Source of the DNA: Chloroflexota bacterium
Lineage (GTDB): Bacteria > Chloroflexota > Anaerolineae > Caldilineales > Caldilineaceae
DNA: 60,353 nucleotides
Direction: 5' to 3'
NCBI GenBank assembly: GCA_018969295.1
Contig: JAGWYN010000028.1
Span: forward strand, 1-60,353
How positions within the stretch are numbered: the stretch's first letter is position 1; each line of letters begins with the position of its first letter. A program made the position numbers and the translations under genes. Shown here piece after piece: positions 8,715-18,569 of the stretch. Under the pieces are notes generated by a model, which saw only the letters and a program-made list of their open reading frames with translations, was not told the DNA's origin and did no database searches.

Positions 8715-10049
8715 ATGTTCCAGAGCAAACTGATCCAGGAAGCACACTGTCAAGCGACCCAGATTCTGCACGAATGTGCCACCGGCTATGGCTACCGGGC
8801 GTCGGGGCTGGCCGCTGGGTATCCGCAGGTCTGGGCGCGCGATGCGGCGATTACCTTTTTGGGGGCAGTCTGCACGGGCGACCCAGCGTTGATCGGCTCT
8901 GGCCGAGCAGCGCTGGAGACACTCAGCCGGCACCAGACCCGTCGCGGGCTGATCCCGCTCAATGTCAACCCGGACACAGGGTATGTCAGCACCGAAAACG
9001 CCGGCGCCGTCGACTCCAATTTGTGGTACATCCTGGCCCAGTACCTGCATTTCCACTACACGGGAGATCAGGCGTTTTTGGAGGGCCACTGGCCGGTCCT
9101 GGACAAAGCCATGCTCTGGCTCGACTACCAGGACATGAACGAGTGCGGGCTGCTCGAAGTCCCAGAAGCAGGGGACTGGATGGACCTGTTGGCGGTCCGC
9201 TACAATGTTCTCTACGACAATGTGCTCTATTATGCTGCCAAACTGGCACACCAGGAGCTGGCTGCCCGGATGCCGGCGGGCACACCGGTGTGGCAGAGCG
9301 AGGTCGACGCAGCGGGTGTGCACGAGCGGATCAACCTGTTGATGTGGGTGGACCGCTGTTGGGTCGCCGAGCATTTTGCCAGACATCTCGAACGTCTGAA
9401 GGCGATCCGGCTGGAATGGTTCATGCTCTACCACAACCTCGGCATGATCTCCAGCCGCCCCTTCTATCTGCCTTTTGTCGCGTTTCGAGAATACGGGGAT
9501 TGGTGTGACAGCCTGGGCAATTTGCTGGCGGTGCTGACCGGTGTGGCAGACGGCCATCGCCGCGAACATATTTTGCGCTATATGCTGCAGGTCGGCATGG
9601 CAGAACCCTACCCGACCAAGGCCATTTATCCTCCGATCTTTCCGGGGGAGAACCACTGGCGTGACTATTACCGCAGCCGCAATCTCAATCTGCCCCACCA
9701 GTACCACAACGGCGGAATCTGGCCGATGGTGGGCGGATTTCATGTGGCAGCGCTGATCCGCCATGGCTGCCAACGCCAGGCAGAGCAGATGTTGGTCGCT
9801 TTGGCGGAGGGCGCTCGCCAGGGCACCACCCACGACTGGGCTTTCAGCGAGTGGCTGCACGGAGCCAGCGGCCACCCGATGGGGTACGAGCAGCAGGCCT
9901 GGTCGGCAGCAATGTTTCTCTACGCCGAGCATGCGGTGCGCACAGGCACCTTGCCTCTCTTTGACGAACTGCTGGCCGCCAAACCGGCTGCTGCGGTCGC
10001 CAGCGAGGACAACGCGTTTCATCGGTCAGGCGGCGGCGGGCCGGCCTAG
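8715..10049 (+). CDS. GH100-like glycosidase ((alpha/alpha)6 barrel; neutral invertase / amylo-1,6-glucosidase type)
   Basis: 444 residues. The sequence has WARDAAITFLGA near the N-terminus, AVDSNLWYI, GDWMDLLAVR, GDWCDSLGNLLAV and YHNGGIWPMVGGF, followed by SEWLHGASGHPMGYEQQAWSAAM. This series resembles bacterial members annotated as amylo-alpha-1,6-glucosidase and plant-type neutral invertases (GH100). There is no signal peptide, so it acts in the cytoplasm, perhaps on sucrose or a glucoside. Its stop overlaps the stop of the convergent PIG-L gene by 4 bases. A sugar-binding ABC system and a glycosyltransferase lie nearby. Family placement is good; the substrate is uncertain. Confidence 0.78.
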   Translation: MFQSKLIQEAHCQATQILHECATGYGYRASGLAAGYPQVWARDAAITFLGAVCTGDPALIGSGRAALETLSRHQTRRGLIPLNVNPDTGYVSTENAGAVDSNLWYILAQYLHFHYTGDQAFLEGHWPVLDKAMLWLDYQDMNECGLLEVPEAGDWMDLLAVRYNVLYDNVLYYAAKLAHQELAARMPAGTPVWQSEVDAAGVHERINLLMWVDRCWVAEHFARHLERLKAIRLEWFMLYHNLGMISSRPFYLPFVAFREYGDWCDSLGNLLAVLTGVADGHRREHILRYMLQVGMAEPYPTKAIYPPIFPGENHWRDYYRSRNLNLPHQYHNGGIWPMVGGFHVAALIRHGCQRQAEQMLVALAEGARQGTTHDWAFSEWLHGASGHPMGYEQQAWSAAMFLYAEHAVRTGTLPLFDELLAAKPAAAVASEDNAFHRSGGGGPA

Positions 10050-10816
10050 CATTCCTGGCCTCGTGACCAGCTCCGTTCTCCGCCGACGCTGGCTGCGTAG
10101 CCTTTGACCTGGCGTTCCAAGTCGGCGCGGTCTGCAAAAAAAGTGCTGAGCTGCGAACGGAAGGCCAGAATTGCCTCTACCTTGGCTTCCAGATCGGCGC
10201 TGGTCAGGGCAGCGACCGCTGGCTGCCAGCCAGCAGGTGGATCGCCGAGCACGGCTGCCAGTTTGCCCGGCTGCTGCGCGTAAGGGTAGTCTTCGTAAAA
10301 GCGCAGGCCAGTGCCGAAGGCCTGCTGCGCCGCCTCGGCCACCAGCAAGTGGTCGACATGGTGGCCGACGGTCAGCGGGGCATAGCATTGGGCATGGGCC
10401 GGCAGCCCTTGCAGCATGGCAGCGATGGTCTGCACCAGTGGCGCCTCCGCTGGATGGACAGCCCCAAAAATGTCGTCGTCTGAACGGTAGAGGGGCTGGC
10501 CTGTCGACGGGTCGAGCCGGTAAATGCAGTCTGCGATCGGCCAGTGCAAAGGGTCAGCACCCAGGCGCTGGCAGGCGGCGATATCTTCGGCACGACGCCG
10601 GGCTGTGGCATCGCCCTCCAGCGCCCAGCGGGCATGCAGGCTGCGAATGTAGTCGTTCTCCTGGTCTGTGGGGGGATCGCCGGCCATGACGGTGACGACC
10701 AGAACGCGCTGCCCTTGACCGGTGCGGTGGGCGATCTCTCCTCCACAGGAGAGGGCAGCATCGTCGAGATGGGGGGCCAGGTAGATGGCATCATAAAAAG
10801 ATTGGAGTTTCATCAT
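10046..10816 (-). CDS. PIG-L/LmbE family N-acetylglucosaminide-type deacetylase
   Basis: 256 residues. YLAPHLDDAALSCGG near residue 12 is the zinc-binding signature of the family (usually AHPDDE/APHxDD), and GHHVDHLLVAEAA supplies the downstream His. Enzymes of this fold remove acetyl groups from GlcNAc-linked compounds such as the MshB substrate in mycothiol synthesis, BshB substrates and PIG-L lipids. The gene is divergent from an MshA-like glycosyltransferase, 98 bases away, which is the partner seen in pseudo-disaccharide thiol pathways. No ligase gene for such a thiol is in the window. A second Met directly follows the first and could be the start. Confidence 0.88.
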   Translation of the reverse strand: MMKLQSFYDAIYLAPHLDDAALSCGGEIAHRTGQGQRVLVVTVMAGDPPTDQENDYIRSLHARWALEGDATARRRAEDIAACQRLGADPLHWPIADCIYRLDPSTGQPLYRSDDDIFGAVHPAEAPLVQTIAAMLQGLPAHAQCYAPLTVGHHVDHLLVAEAAQQAFGTGLRFYEDYPYAQQPGKLAAVLGDPPAGWQPAVAALTSADLEAKVEAILAFRSQLSTFFADRADLERQVKGYAASVGGERSWSRGQEC

Positions 10817-10914
10817 GGGTGTGGGTCAGTAGCCTTACAGAGCTGGATTGAGATTGATGATAGAACTGAATTTGTATTGTAACGGGATTAGTTTTCAGCC
10901 CAAAGAGGGGACCG

Positions 10915-12225
10915 ATGACAATGTTTAGCCGAACGCGGTTTCCAGCGTGGCCAGCGGACGCTCGCCCTCTGCTGCGCGTGGCGATGCTCAGCTACCACAC
11001 TTGCCCACTGGCCATGTTGGGGGGAAAAAAAACAGGCGGCATGAACGTCTATGTCCGGGACCTGAGCCGGGCCCTGGCGGCAGTTGGAGTGGCGGTTGAT
11101 GTCTTTACACGTTCGCAGGATGACTGTGCCCCCCGCGTCGTCCATGACCTGGGTCCACTGGCGCGCGTCATCCATATTCCAGCCGGGCCAGAACGTCCGA
11201 TGGCGGTCGGCGACACCGAGCCATACCTGGGGGAGTTTGTCGCCAATGTCTTGGACTTTGCCGAACGGGAAGGGGTGTGCTACGACATCCTTCACAGTCA
11301 CTACTGGCTTTCTGGGCTGGCCGCCGAGGCACTGGCCGCTGGCTGGGGAGGGACGCCGATCGTGCACATGTTTCATACGCTCGGGGCGATGAAAAATCAG
11401 ATCGCGCGCGACGCCAGCGAGCGGGCACCGCAGAGCCGGTTGGAGGGGGAGCGGCGGGTGGCTCGGATCGCCGACCGTCTGGTGGCACCGACGCCGGCGG
11501 AAGAGGTGCAGCTGGTGGAGCTCTATGGGGCGGATGCCCGCAAAATCGTGGTAGTGCCGCCCGGCGTCGACCTGGCGCATTTCAACCCGATCCACCAGCT
11601 CCAAGCCAAGCAGATGATCGGCATCCCACCCAACCGAAAAAATATTCTTTTTGCCGGGCGTATCGAGCCGCTCAAAGGGATCGACACCTTGTTGGAGGCG
11701 ATAGCCCTGCTCAAAGAGCGTCAGGTCACCGACCTGTCTGACACCTGTGTGACGATCATCGGGGGGAACCCCTGGGCAGAGACGCTGGATGAAGAGCTGG
11801 AGCGGCTGCAGCGGATGAGGCTCGATTTAGGGCTGGACGACCTGGTCGCTTTTGCCGGGGCACGCGACCAGCAGATCCTCCCCTACTACTATGCTGCTGC
11901 TGAGATGGTGGTGATGCCTTCGCACTATGAGAGTTTTGGCATGGTTGCGCTGGAGGCGATGGCGATGGGAACCCCCGTGATTGCCTCCGAGGTGGGGGGG
12001 CTGGCCTATGTGGTCCGGGACGGCTACAATGGCTTTTTGGTGCCGCGACGCAACGCCGAAGCGTTGGCTCTGCGTATTGCCGACCTGCTCGGCGACCATC
12101 GGCTGCGCCAGCAGCTGTCGGCCAATGCGATGAACTATGCCCGCGACTACAGCTGGGCGCGCATCGCCCAGCAAATTTTGGGGGTCTATCAGGCGGTCGC
12201 TGCACCCTCCCCGGTTCTCTCCTGA
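10915..12225 (+). CDS. GT4 glycosyltransferase, MshA-like
   Basis: 436 residues starting at ATG 10915 after AGAGGGG. VAMLSYHTCPL followed by TGGMNVYVRDLSRAL and FTRSQDD, then YDILHSHYWLSGLAAE and MFHTLGAMKN, closely follow the order of motifs in MshA (UDP-GlcNAc:inositol-phosphate glycosyltransferase) and related sucrose-phosphate-synthase-like GT4 enzymes. The C-terminal half has the donor site motif GRIEPLKG and SHYESFGMVALEAMAMGTPVI (E-x7-E). The protein is cytosolic with two Rossmann domains. The divergent neighbour is a PIG-L deacetylase, which supports a glycosylation-deacetylation pair. A sucrose or glycoside synthase role is an alternative because a GH100-like enzyme is also close. 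Confidence 0.88.
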   Translation: MTMFSRTRFPAWPADARPLLRVAMLSYHTCPLAMLGGKKTGGMNVYVRDLSRALAAVGVAVDVFTRSQDDCAPRVVHDLGPLARVIHIPAGPERPMAVGDTEPYLGEFVANVLDFAEREGVCYDILHSHYWLSGLAAEALAAGWGGTPIVHMFHTLGAMKNQIARDASERAPQSRLEGERRVARIADRLVAPTPAEEVQLVELYGADARKIVVVPPGVDLAHFNPIHQLQAKQMIGIPPNRKNILFAGRIEPLKGIDTLLEAIALLKERQVTDLSDTCVTIIGGNPWAETLDEELERLQRMRLDLGLDDLVAFAGARDQQILPYYYAAAEMVVMPSHYESFGMVALEAMAMGTPVIASEVGGLAYVVRDGYNGFLVPRRNAEALALRIADLLGDHRLRQQLSANAMNYARDYSWARIAQQILGVYQAVAAPSPVLS

Positions 12226-12267
12226 GCGAGGTGCTACAAAAGCACCCGGCAAGCTGACAAAAAATAT

Positions 12268-12297
12268 TTGCCCTGGCTGGGGTGCCCGTGCTATGAT
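12268..12297 (+). promoter_or_regulatory. Putative sigma-70 promoter of the CUT1 sugar transporter operon
   Basis: TTGCCC at 12268-12273 and TATGAT at 12292-12297 are separated by 18 bases, and TG precedes the -10 box by one base (extended -10). The binding-protein start lies about 100 bases downstream. Confidence 0.55.
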
Positions 12298-12397
12298 CAC
12301 TTTCGCGCAGCATTTGATCGCCAAAAAAGAGGGCTGTGTGTCTGTGCGTCTACAAGGTTACAGCTGGTGCATGCAAATATCGAGGAGGAACGAATCC

Positions 12398-13720
12398 ATG
12401 CAACTCAAACGGACGATGGTTGTCGGCTTGCTGCTGGCAACGACGCTGATCCTGTCGGCCTGCGCCGCGATCGCTCCCCAGTCGGGCGGCGAACAGCCAG
12501 CAGCAGACGAAAAGGTGGTGTTGACCTGGGCCTTCTGGGGCAGCCCAGCAGAAAAAGAGTCGCACGAACGTGTGGCAGCCGCATTCATGGAAGAGCACCC
12601 AGAGATCGAGATCGAATTCTGGCACCAGCCGTGGAACGATTATTTTACCAAGCTCCAGGCACTGTGGGCCAGCGGCGATCCCAAGGTGATCCCAGATGTG
12701 GCCTTTCTGTGGCCGACCCCGCGCTATGCGGCCGAGGGGGTGTTGGAAAATTTGGACCCTTTTGTTGCCGCCTCTGGCTATGATTTGGAGGCCTACTGGC
12801 CGGGCCTGCTCGAATCTGCCAAGTTTGAGGGCAGCGTCTACGGGTTCCCACGCGATATCGAAGTCAACGTGATCTACTACAACAAGGATCTGTTCGATGC
12901 CGCGGGGGTTGCCTACCCTGCTGACGGCTGGACATGGGATGACTTTACAGCGGCTGCCGAGGCGCTGACCCAGAAAGATGCCAATGGAATGACAACGGTG
13001 TACGGTCTGGCGGCCGAAGGGGGAAAATGGGCCAAGTGGGTCAACCAGAATGGGGGGGCCATCTTCGACGACTATGTCAATCCTTCCCAATGTTTGTTGG
13101 CCGAACCAGCTGCTGTGGGTGGGTTTGAATTTTTTGCTGGCCTGATGGCGAACGGGGTGGCCATGCGACCGGCCGACCTCAACCAGGCCGGCGGCGATGC
13201 GGCGGTCTTTGCCAGCGGGCAGGCAGCGATGATTCTGCAAAATACCAGCCGGGTGTCGGCTTTCAACGCGGCAGGGCTCAACTATGATGTGGCGGTCGCC
13301 CCGATCCCGGCGGGCGGCAAGCCGTGGAACGGGGCTGGGGGAGCTGCATGGGTGATGAGCAGCGGCAGCGACAACAAAGAAGCGGCCTGGACATTCATCG
13401 AATGGCTGCAGAGCGATGGCGGCGGCGAAACAATCTATACGACTGCCGGCGAGATCTTCCCTGCCTTGCAATCGGTGGCCAATTCCCCTGCCTTTATGAC
13501 CGATGCGGCGCCGGCGAACAAACAGGCGATTCTCGCGGAAGCGGCTGCTTCGGGGGTGGGTGGGTTCGGCTACTTCCCAGAGTGGGGAGAGTTGAGCGGT
13601 TCGATCCTCGGGCCTGGCCTCGACAAGCTCTGGGCTGGCGAGGCAGATGCGGCGACGCTCCTGCCCGAACTCTGCGCCCAGGTCGACCAGTTCCTGGCGG
13701 ACAACGGCTATCCCAAGTAA
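12398..13720 (+). CDS. Sugar ABC transporter substrate-binding lipoprotein (CUT1 family)
   Basis: 440 residues from ATG 12398, with GAGGAGGAA ending 7 bases before it. A lipoprotein signal (VVGLLLATTLILSAC) ends in the lipobox LSAC, so the mature protein is lipid-anchored outside the membrane. VVLTWAFWGSPAEKE, VFGFP-like VYGFPRDIEVNVIYYNKDLFD and WTWDDFTAAAEALTQ are typical of family 1 extracellular solute-binding proteins for oligosaccharides. It heads an operon with two permeases and no ATPase, so a shared MsmK-type ATPase encoded elsewhere is expected. A strong hairpin separates it from the permease genes. Confidence 0.93.
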   Translation: MQLKRTMVVGLLLATTLILSACAAIAPQSGGEQPAADEKVVLTWAFWGSPAEKESHERVAAAFMEEHPEIEIEFWHQPWNDYFTKLQALWASGDPKVIPDVAFLWPTPRYAAEGVLENLDPFVAASGYDLEAYWPGLLESAKFEGSVYGFPRDIEVNVIYYNKDLFDAAGVAYPADGWTWDDFTAAAEALTQKDANGMTTVYGLAAEGGKWAKWVNQNGGAIFDDYVNPSQCLLAEPAAVGGFEFFAGLMANGVAMRPADLNQAGGDAAVFASGQAAMILQNTSRVSAFNAAGLNYDVAVAPIPAGGKPWNGAGGAAWVMSSGSDNKEAAWTFIEWLQSDGGGETIYTTAGEIFPALQSVANSPAFMTDAAPANKQAILAEAAASGVGGFGYFPEWGELSGSILGPGLDKLWAGEADAATLLPELCAQVDQFLADNGYPK

Positions 13721-13733
13721 CAGAGACCGTGTG

Positions 13734-13774
13734 CATCAGGGGTGAAGCCAGCTGGCTTCACCCCTGATGTTTTT
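13734..13774 (+). terminator. Perfect 18-bp palindrome with T-run between binding protein and permease genes
   Basis: CATCAGGGGTGAAGCCAG (13734-13751) is followed at once by its exact reverse complement (13752-13769) and then TTTTT (13770-13774). This is an intrinsic terminator shape. Placed between a binding-protein gene and its permeases, it probably lets only part of the transcripts continue, giving excess binding protein. Confidence 0.85.
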
Positions 13775-13792
13775 GTCTGGAAGCGAACGGCG

Positions 13793-14731
13793 ATGACACG
13801 TTTCCCAGCGAACGACAGCAGCGCTTCAGCCCGGAGACGCTGGCGCCCCGACCAGCAATGGGAGGGCTATCTCTTTCTTTTGCCCAGCTTCCTCGGTTTT
13901 TTTGTGTTTGTCGTGCTGGCGGTGCTGATGTCGCTGGGGATCAGCTTTTCGGTCTGGGGGCTGACCGGTTTTCGCCAGTGGGCTGGCCTGCTCAACTACC
14001 AGCAGCTGATGCGTGACCCGGTCTTCTGGCAGGCTTTCTGGAACACCGCTTTTTACATCGTCACCCTTGTCCCGCTGCAGCTGGCCCTGGGTTTGACGAT
14101 GGCAGTCGGGCTCAACCAGGCGATCCGCGGTGTGCTCTTCTACCGGCTGGTCTATTTCATGCCGGTGGTCACCACCATCGTGGCAGGGGCCATTGTCTTT
14201 CGGCTTTTGTTGAGCACCCAGGGTGCTGTCAACGTTCTGCTGGCCACAGCGTCCGGTTTTTTTGAAGTGCCGTTCAGCGCCCCCAACTGGCTGGGAAGCA
14301 GCCAGTTCTCGAAGGTGTCGGTCGTGCTGTTGACGTTGTGGAAGAACACAGGCTTCACCATGGTGGTCTATTTGGCTGCGCTGCAGGGGGTGCCGCGGGA
14401 GCTGTACGACGCCGCCCATGCTGACGGTGCCAGCAGCTGGCAACGTTTTCGCCATGTGACCTTGCCTTTGATCAGCCCGACCACCTTTTTTCTCTTCATC
14501 TTTCAGATGATCGGCGCCTTTCAACTTTTTACAGAACCCTTTGTGATGACCGAAGGTGGGCCTGCCAATTCATCGCTTGCGGTCGTGCAGTATATCTACC
14601 TGACAGCCTTTCGGGATATCCGCATGGACAAAGCCGCTGCGATGGCCTGGGTGCTCTTCGTCTTTATTTTTGCGTTCACGCTGCTCCAGAACCGCCTGCA
14701 GAAACGCTGGGTCTACTATGAGTCGGAGTAA
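13793..14731 (+). CDS. Sugar ABC transporter permease (CUT1, MalF type)
   Basis: 312 residues from ATG 13793; the open frame continues upstream into the terminator hairpin, which argues against an earlier start. It has six predicted membrane spans, beginning YLFLLPSFLGFFVFVVLAVL. The EAA loop that contacts the ATPase is recognisable as ELYDAAHADGASSWQRFRHV, followed by TLPLISPTTFF. It pairs with the next gene to form the membrane channel. The C-terminus NRLQKRWVYYE is usual for the family. Confidence 0.93.
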   Translation: MTRFPANDSSASARRRWRPDQQWEGYLFLLPSFLGFFVFVVLAVLMSLGISFSVWGLTGFRQWAGLLNYQQLMRDPVFWQAFWNTAFYIVTLVPLQLALGLTMAVGLNQAIRGVLFYRLVYFMPVVTTIVAGAIVFRLLLSTQGAVNVLLATASGFFEVPFSAPNWLGSSQFSKVSVVLLTLWKNTGFTMVVYLAALQGVPRELYDAAHADGASSWQRFRHVTLPLISPTTFFLFIFQMIGAFQLFTEPFVMTEGGPANSSLAVVQYIYLTAFRDIRMDKAAAMAWVLFVFIFAFTLLQNRLQKRWVYYESE

Positions 14732-14734
14732 GCC

Positions 14735-15583
14735 ATGAGTGCCGCCTCCTCTGGCGGGCGGGCGCGGCCCAGCCTGCCCGCCCGCATTGGCCTGCACACC
14801 CTGCTGCTGCTCTTCAGTACGCTCATGCTCGCCCCCTTTGGGGTGATGCTGCTGGTCTCGCTGGTGCCATTGCCAGCTTTTCTGGCGCGCGATTTTTCCC
14901 CCGCCCACTACTCGCTGCAAAATTACGCCCGGACGTTTGCGGCGGTGCCTTTCGGGCTCTACTACGCCAACAGCACCCTGGTCGCGGTCTCGGTCACGGT
15001 GCTGCAGATTTTGATCTCCTCGCTGGCCGCCTTCGCCTTTGCCCGCCTGCGCTTTCGTGGCCGCGACCTGATCTTCCTCTTCTACCTGGCGACCTTGATG
15101 ATTCCGTTCCCGGTGACGCTGATCCCCAACTTTTTGATCGTCAAGGGGCTGGGCTGGTACGACAGTTACCTGGCGCTGATTGTGCCCGGGCTCTTCAGTG
15201 TCTTCAGCACCTTTCTGCTGCGCCAGTATTACCGCGGAATCCCGATCGACTTCGACGAGGCGGCGCGGATGGATGGGGCGTCCAGCCTGCGGATCTGGGG
15301 GCAGATCATCGTGCCGTTGAGCGGGCCGGTGCTGGCTACTCTGTCGATCTTTGTTTTTCAGGGGGCCTGGAACGACTTTTTGTGGCCGCTGGTGGTGACC
15401 ACGTCGGAGCAGGTGCGCACGATCCCGCTGGGTCTGGCTTCGTTTGTAGGCCAGTACAGCACCGCTTGGGACATGCTGATGGCAGGGTCGGTGATCGCCT
15501 TGTTGCCGGTGCTGCTGATCTACCTGGTCGGCCAGAAGTGGTTTGTGCAGGGAATTGCGCTCAGTGGGATGGGGGGGCGCTAG
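14735..15583 (+). CDS. Sugar ABC transporter permease (CUT1, MalG type)
   Basis: 282 residues starting 3 bases after the previous stop. Six membrane spans are expected, beginning LHTLLLLFSTLMLAPFGVML. The EAA motif is DFDEAARMDGASSLRIWGQI followed by IVPLSGPVLATL. The C-terminus QKWFVQGIALSGMGG is highly typical of this family. It forms the heteromeric channel with the preceding permease. No ATP-binding gene follows; the next gene is unrelated. Confidence 0.94.
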   Translation: MSAASSGGRARPSLPARIGLHTLLLLFSTLMLAPFGVMLLVSLVPLPAFLARDFSPAHYSLQNYARTFAAVPFGLYYANSTLVAVSVTVLQILISSLAAFAFARLRFRGRDLIFLFYLATLMIPFPVTLIPNFLIVKGLGWYDSYLALIVPGLFSVFSTFLLRQYYRGIPIDFDEAARMDGASSLRIWGQIIVPLSGPVLATLSIFVFQGAWNDFLWPLVVTTSEQVRTIPLGLASFVGQYSTAWDMLMAGSVIALLPVLLIYLVGQKWFVQGIALSGMGGR

Positions 15584-15665
15584 CAGCCTGCCAGAAGCTC
15601 TCTGGAGGCTGTCTGGTCGAGCGCTGACTCGACCTCGTAGAAATGCAGACTTGGGAGGAAAATCG

Positions 15666-16274
15666 GTGACACACCTGCCGATCGGCAAAATTGTCAAATC
15701 CAACTCGCACATCGACTATGTCTGCCAGGTTTTTGGCCAGGGCGAAACGCTGCATCCGCCAGCGCCGTCTGCCTATGGGTTTGGCAGTTTTGTCGCCGTC
15801 GAACTGGAAACAGCCGGTGAACCGAGCAGGGCCCTGGTCGGGCTGGTCTACAATACGCTGCTGATGAATCCAGAATTTGGCGCGTTGGGCCCACGTCTCA
15901 GCCCGCGCAGCGAGGTCGAAATTTTTTCGCCCGATTACCTGGCGGAGACGGCTACGTTGTTGGGGGTGATCGCGATCGGATGGCTCGATGTGGTGGGCCA
16001 GGTGCATCAAGGTGTACCTGCTGCGGTCGCAACGGTCAACTGCCTGGTCCGCCGGCTAGAGCGCACAGAGCTGCTCACCTTTCATGCTGACGACGCGGGC
16101 CAGCCCCAGCTGCGCTACACGCCGTTGCTGCTGGCCCACAACCATGCCCTGGTCGCGCCTCTGCTGCTGGCCGTGATTGACCAGCTTGGCGAACTCTTTC
16201 CGCTCAGCCGCAGACGACTGACGGTCATGCGCAACAACATTGCCTGGAAGAGCATCGTGCAGCCTGCGGGCTGA
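15666..16274 (+). CDS. Conserved protein preceding a HerA-type ATPase, possible HAS-barrel domain
   Basis: 202 residues from a GTG at 15666 with GGGAGGA about 7 bases upstream, a far better start than the upstream open frame. I do not recognise a named family. The N-terminus LPIGKIVKSNSHIDYVCQV, then YGFGSFVAVEL and ALVGLVYNTLLMNPEFG, resembles the small HAS barrel found at the N-terminus of HerA ATPases, and the following gene starts with a similar PIGTVK segment. The rest is mostly helical with no catalytic motif I can see. It ends 24 bases before the HerA gene, so the two are probably co-expressed and may interact. Confidence 0.6.
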   Translation: MTHLPIGKIVKSNSHIDYVCQVFGQGETLHPPAPSAYGFGSFVAVELETAGEPSRALVGLVYNTLLMNPEFGALGPRLSPRSEVEIFSPDYLAETATLLGVIAIGWLDVVGQVHQGVPAAVATVNCLVRRLERTELLTFHADDAGQPQLRYTPLLLAHNHALVAPLLLAVIDQLGELFPLSRRRLTVMRNNIAWKSIVQPAG

Positions 16275-16298
16275 CCTGTTTTGCCTGTCGAGGGACCC

Positions 16299-17978
<1,680 letters not shown>

Positions 17979-18014
17979 CCCGGCACTGCGCCGAAATGCT
18001 TCAGCTGCGACACC

Positions 18015-18497
18015 TCACTCCGCTGTGGAGTCGACTGCGCTTTCCAACTTTTCGATCAGCCGGACCAGGTCGGTGCGAGTGACCACGCCGACGACCTCGT
18101 CTGCAACCACAACGGGCAGCAGGGTGATCTTGGGGTCCAACATCAAAGCCATCACCTCGCTCAGCGGGGTCGCCGGCGTCACAGTCAAGGGGTCGGGTGC
18201 GACCATCTCCCCGGCAGTGACGGCCAGGGTATGGCGCAGCTGCTCCAGGTAGTGCCGGTGTTCAGCCAGATTGAGGGGAATGTAGCCGGAGAGCAGCGCA
18301 AAGTAACGGGGCTCCCGCACCGGCGCGTTGCGCAGTATCAGATCGTGGTCGGTCACAATTCCAACCAACCTGCCGTCGACACCCAGCACAGGGAGTCCGC
18401 TGATTTGGTGCGCACGCATCAGACGTGCCACCTCGGAGATGTGGGTGTCAGCCGTGACTGTGATGGCGGGACTGGACATAATGTCTCTGACGATCAT
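18015..18497 (-). CDS. Protein of two CBS domains
   Basis: 160 residues. The first CBS domain begins IVRDIMSSPAITVTADTHISE and includes GLPVLGVDGRLVGIVTDHDLI. The second contains DPLTVTPATPLSEVMALML and LLPVVVADEVVGVVTRTDLVRLI. CBS pairs bind adenine nucleotides and act as sensors or regulators. There is no attached catalytic domain. The gene is convergent with the HerA gene and lies downstream of the aminopeptidase gene, with which it may be co-transcribed. Its regulatory partner is not visible. Confidence 0.93.
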   Translation of the reverse strand: MIVRDIMSSPAITVTADTHISEVARLMRAHQISGLPVLGVDGRLVGIVTDHDLILRNAPVREPRYFALLSGYIPLNLAEHRHYLEQLRHTLAVTAGEMVAPDPLTVTPATPLSEVMALMLDPKITLLPVVVADEVVGVVTRTDLVRLIEKLESAVDSTAE

Positions 18498-18569
18498 GGT
18501 TCTCCTCCGAATCTTGCTCGTTGTTGTCGGCGGCGAGCGGATCTCCCCCCGCCTGAAAAATGTTGCCTG

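Noticed and set aside
7338..10022. 894-codon open frame on the minus strand across serB and the glycosidase gene
   Set aside because: It lies opposite two well-supported genes, has no family-like motifs and is rich in Arg, His, Gln and Pro, as expected for an antisense frame in GC-rich DNA.
10046..12225. A complete mycothiol or bacillithiol gene cluster
   Set aside because: Only the first two functions are suggested; no ligase or acetyltransferase gene is present, so the pathway cannot be claimed.
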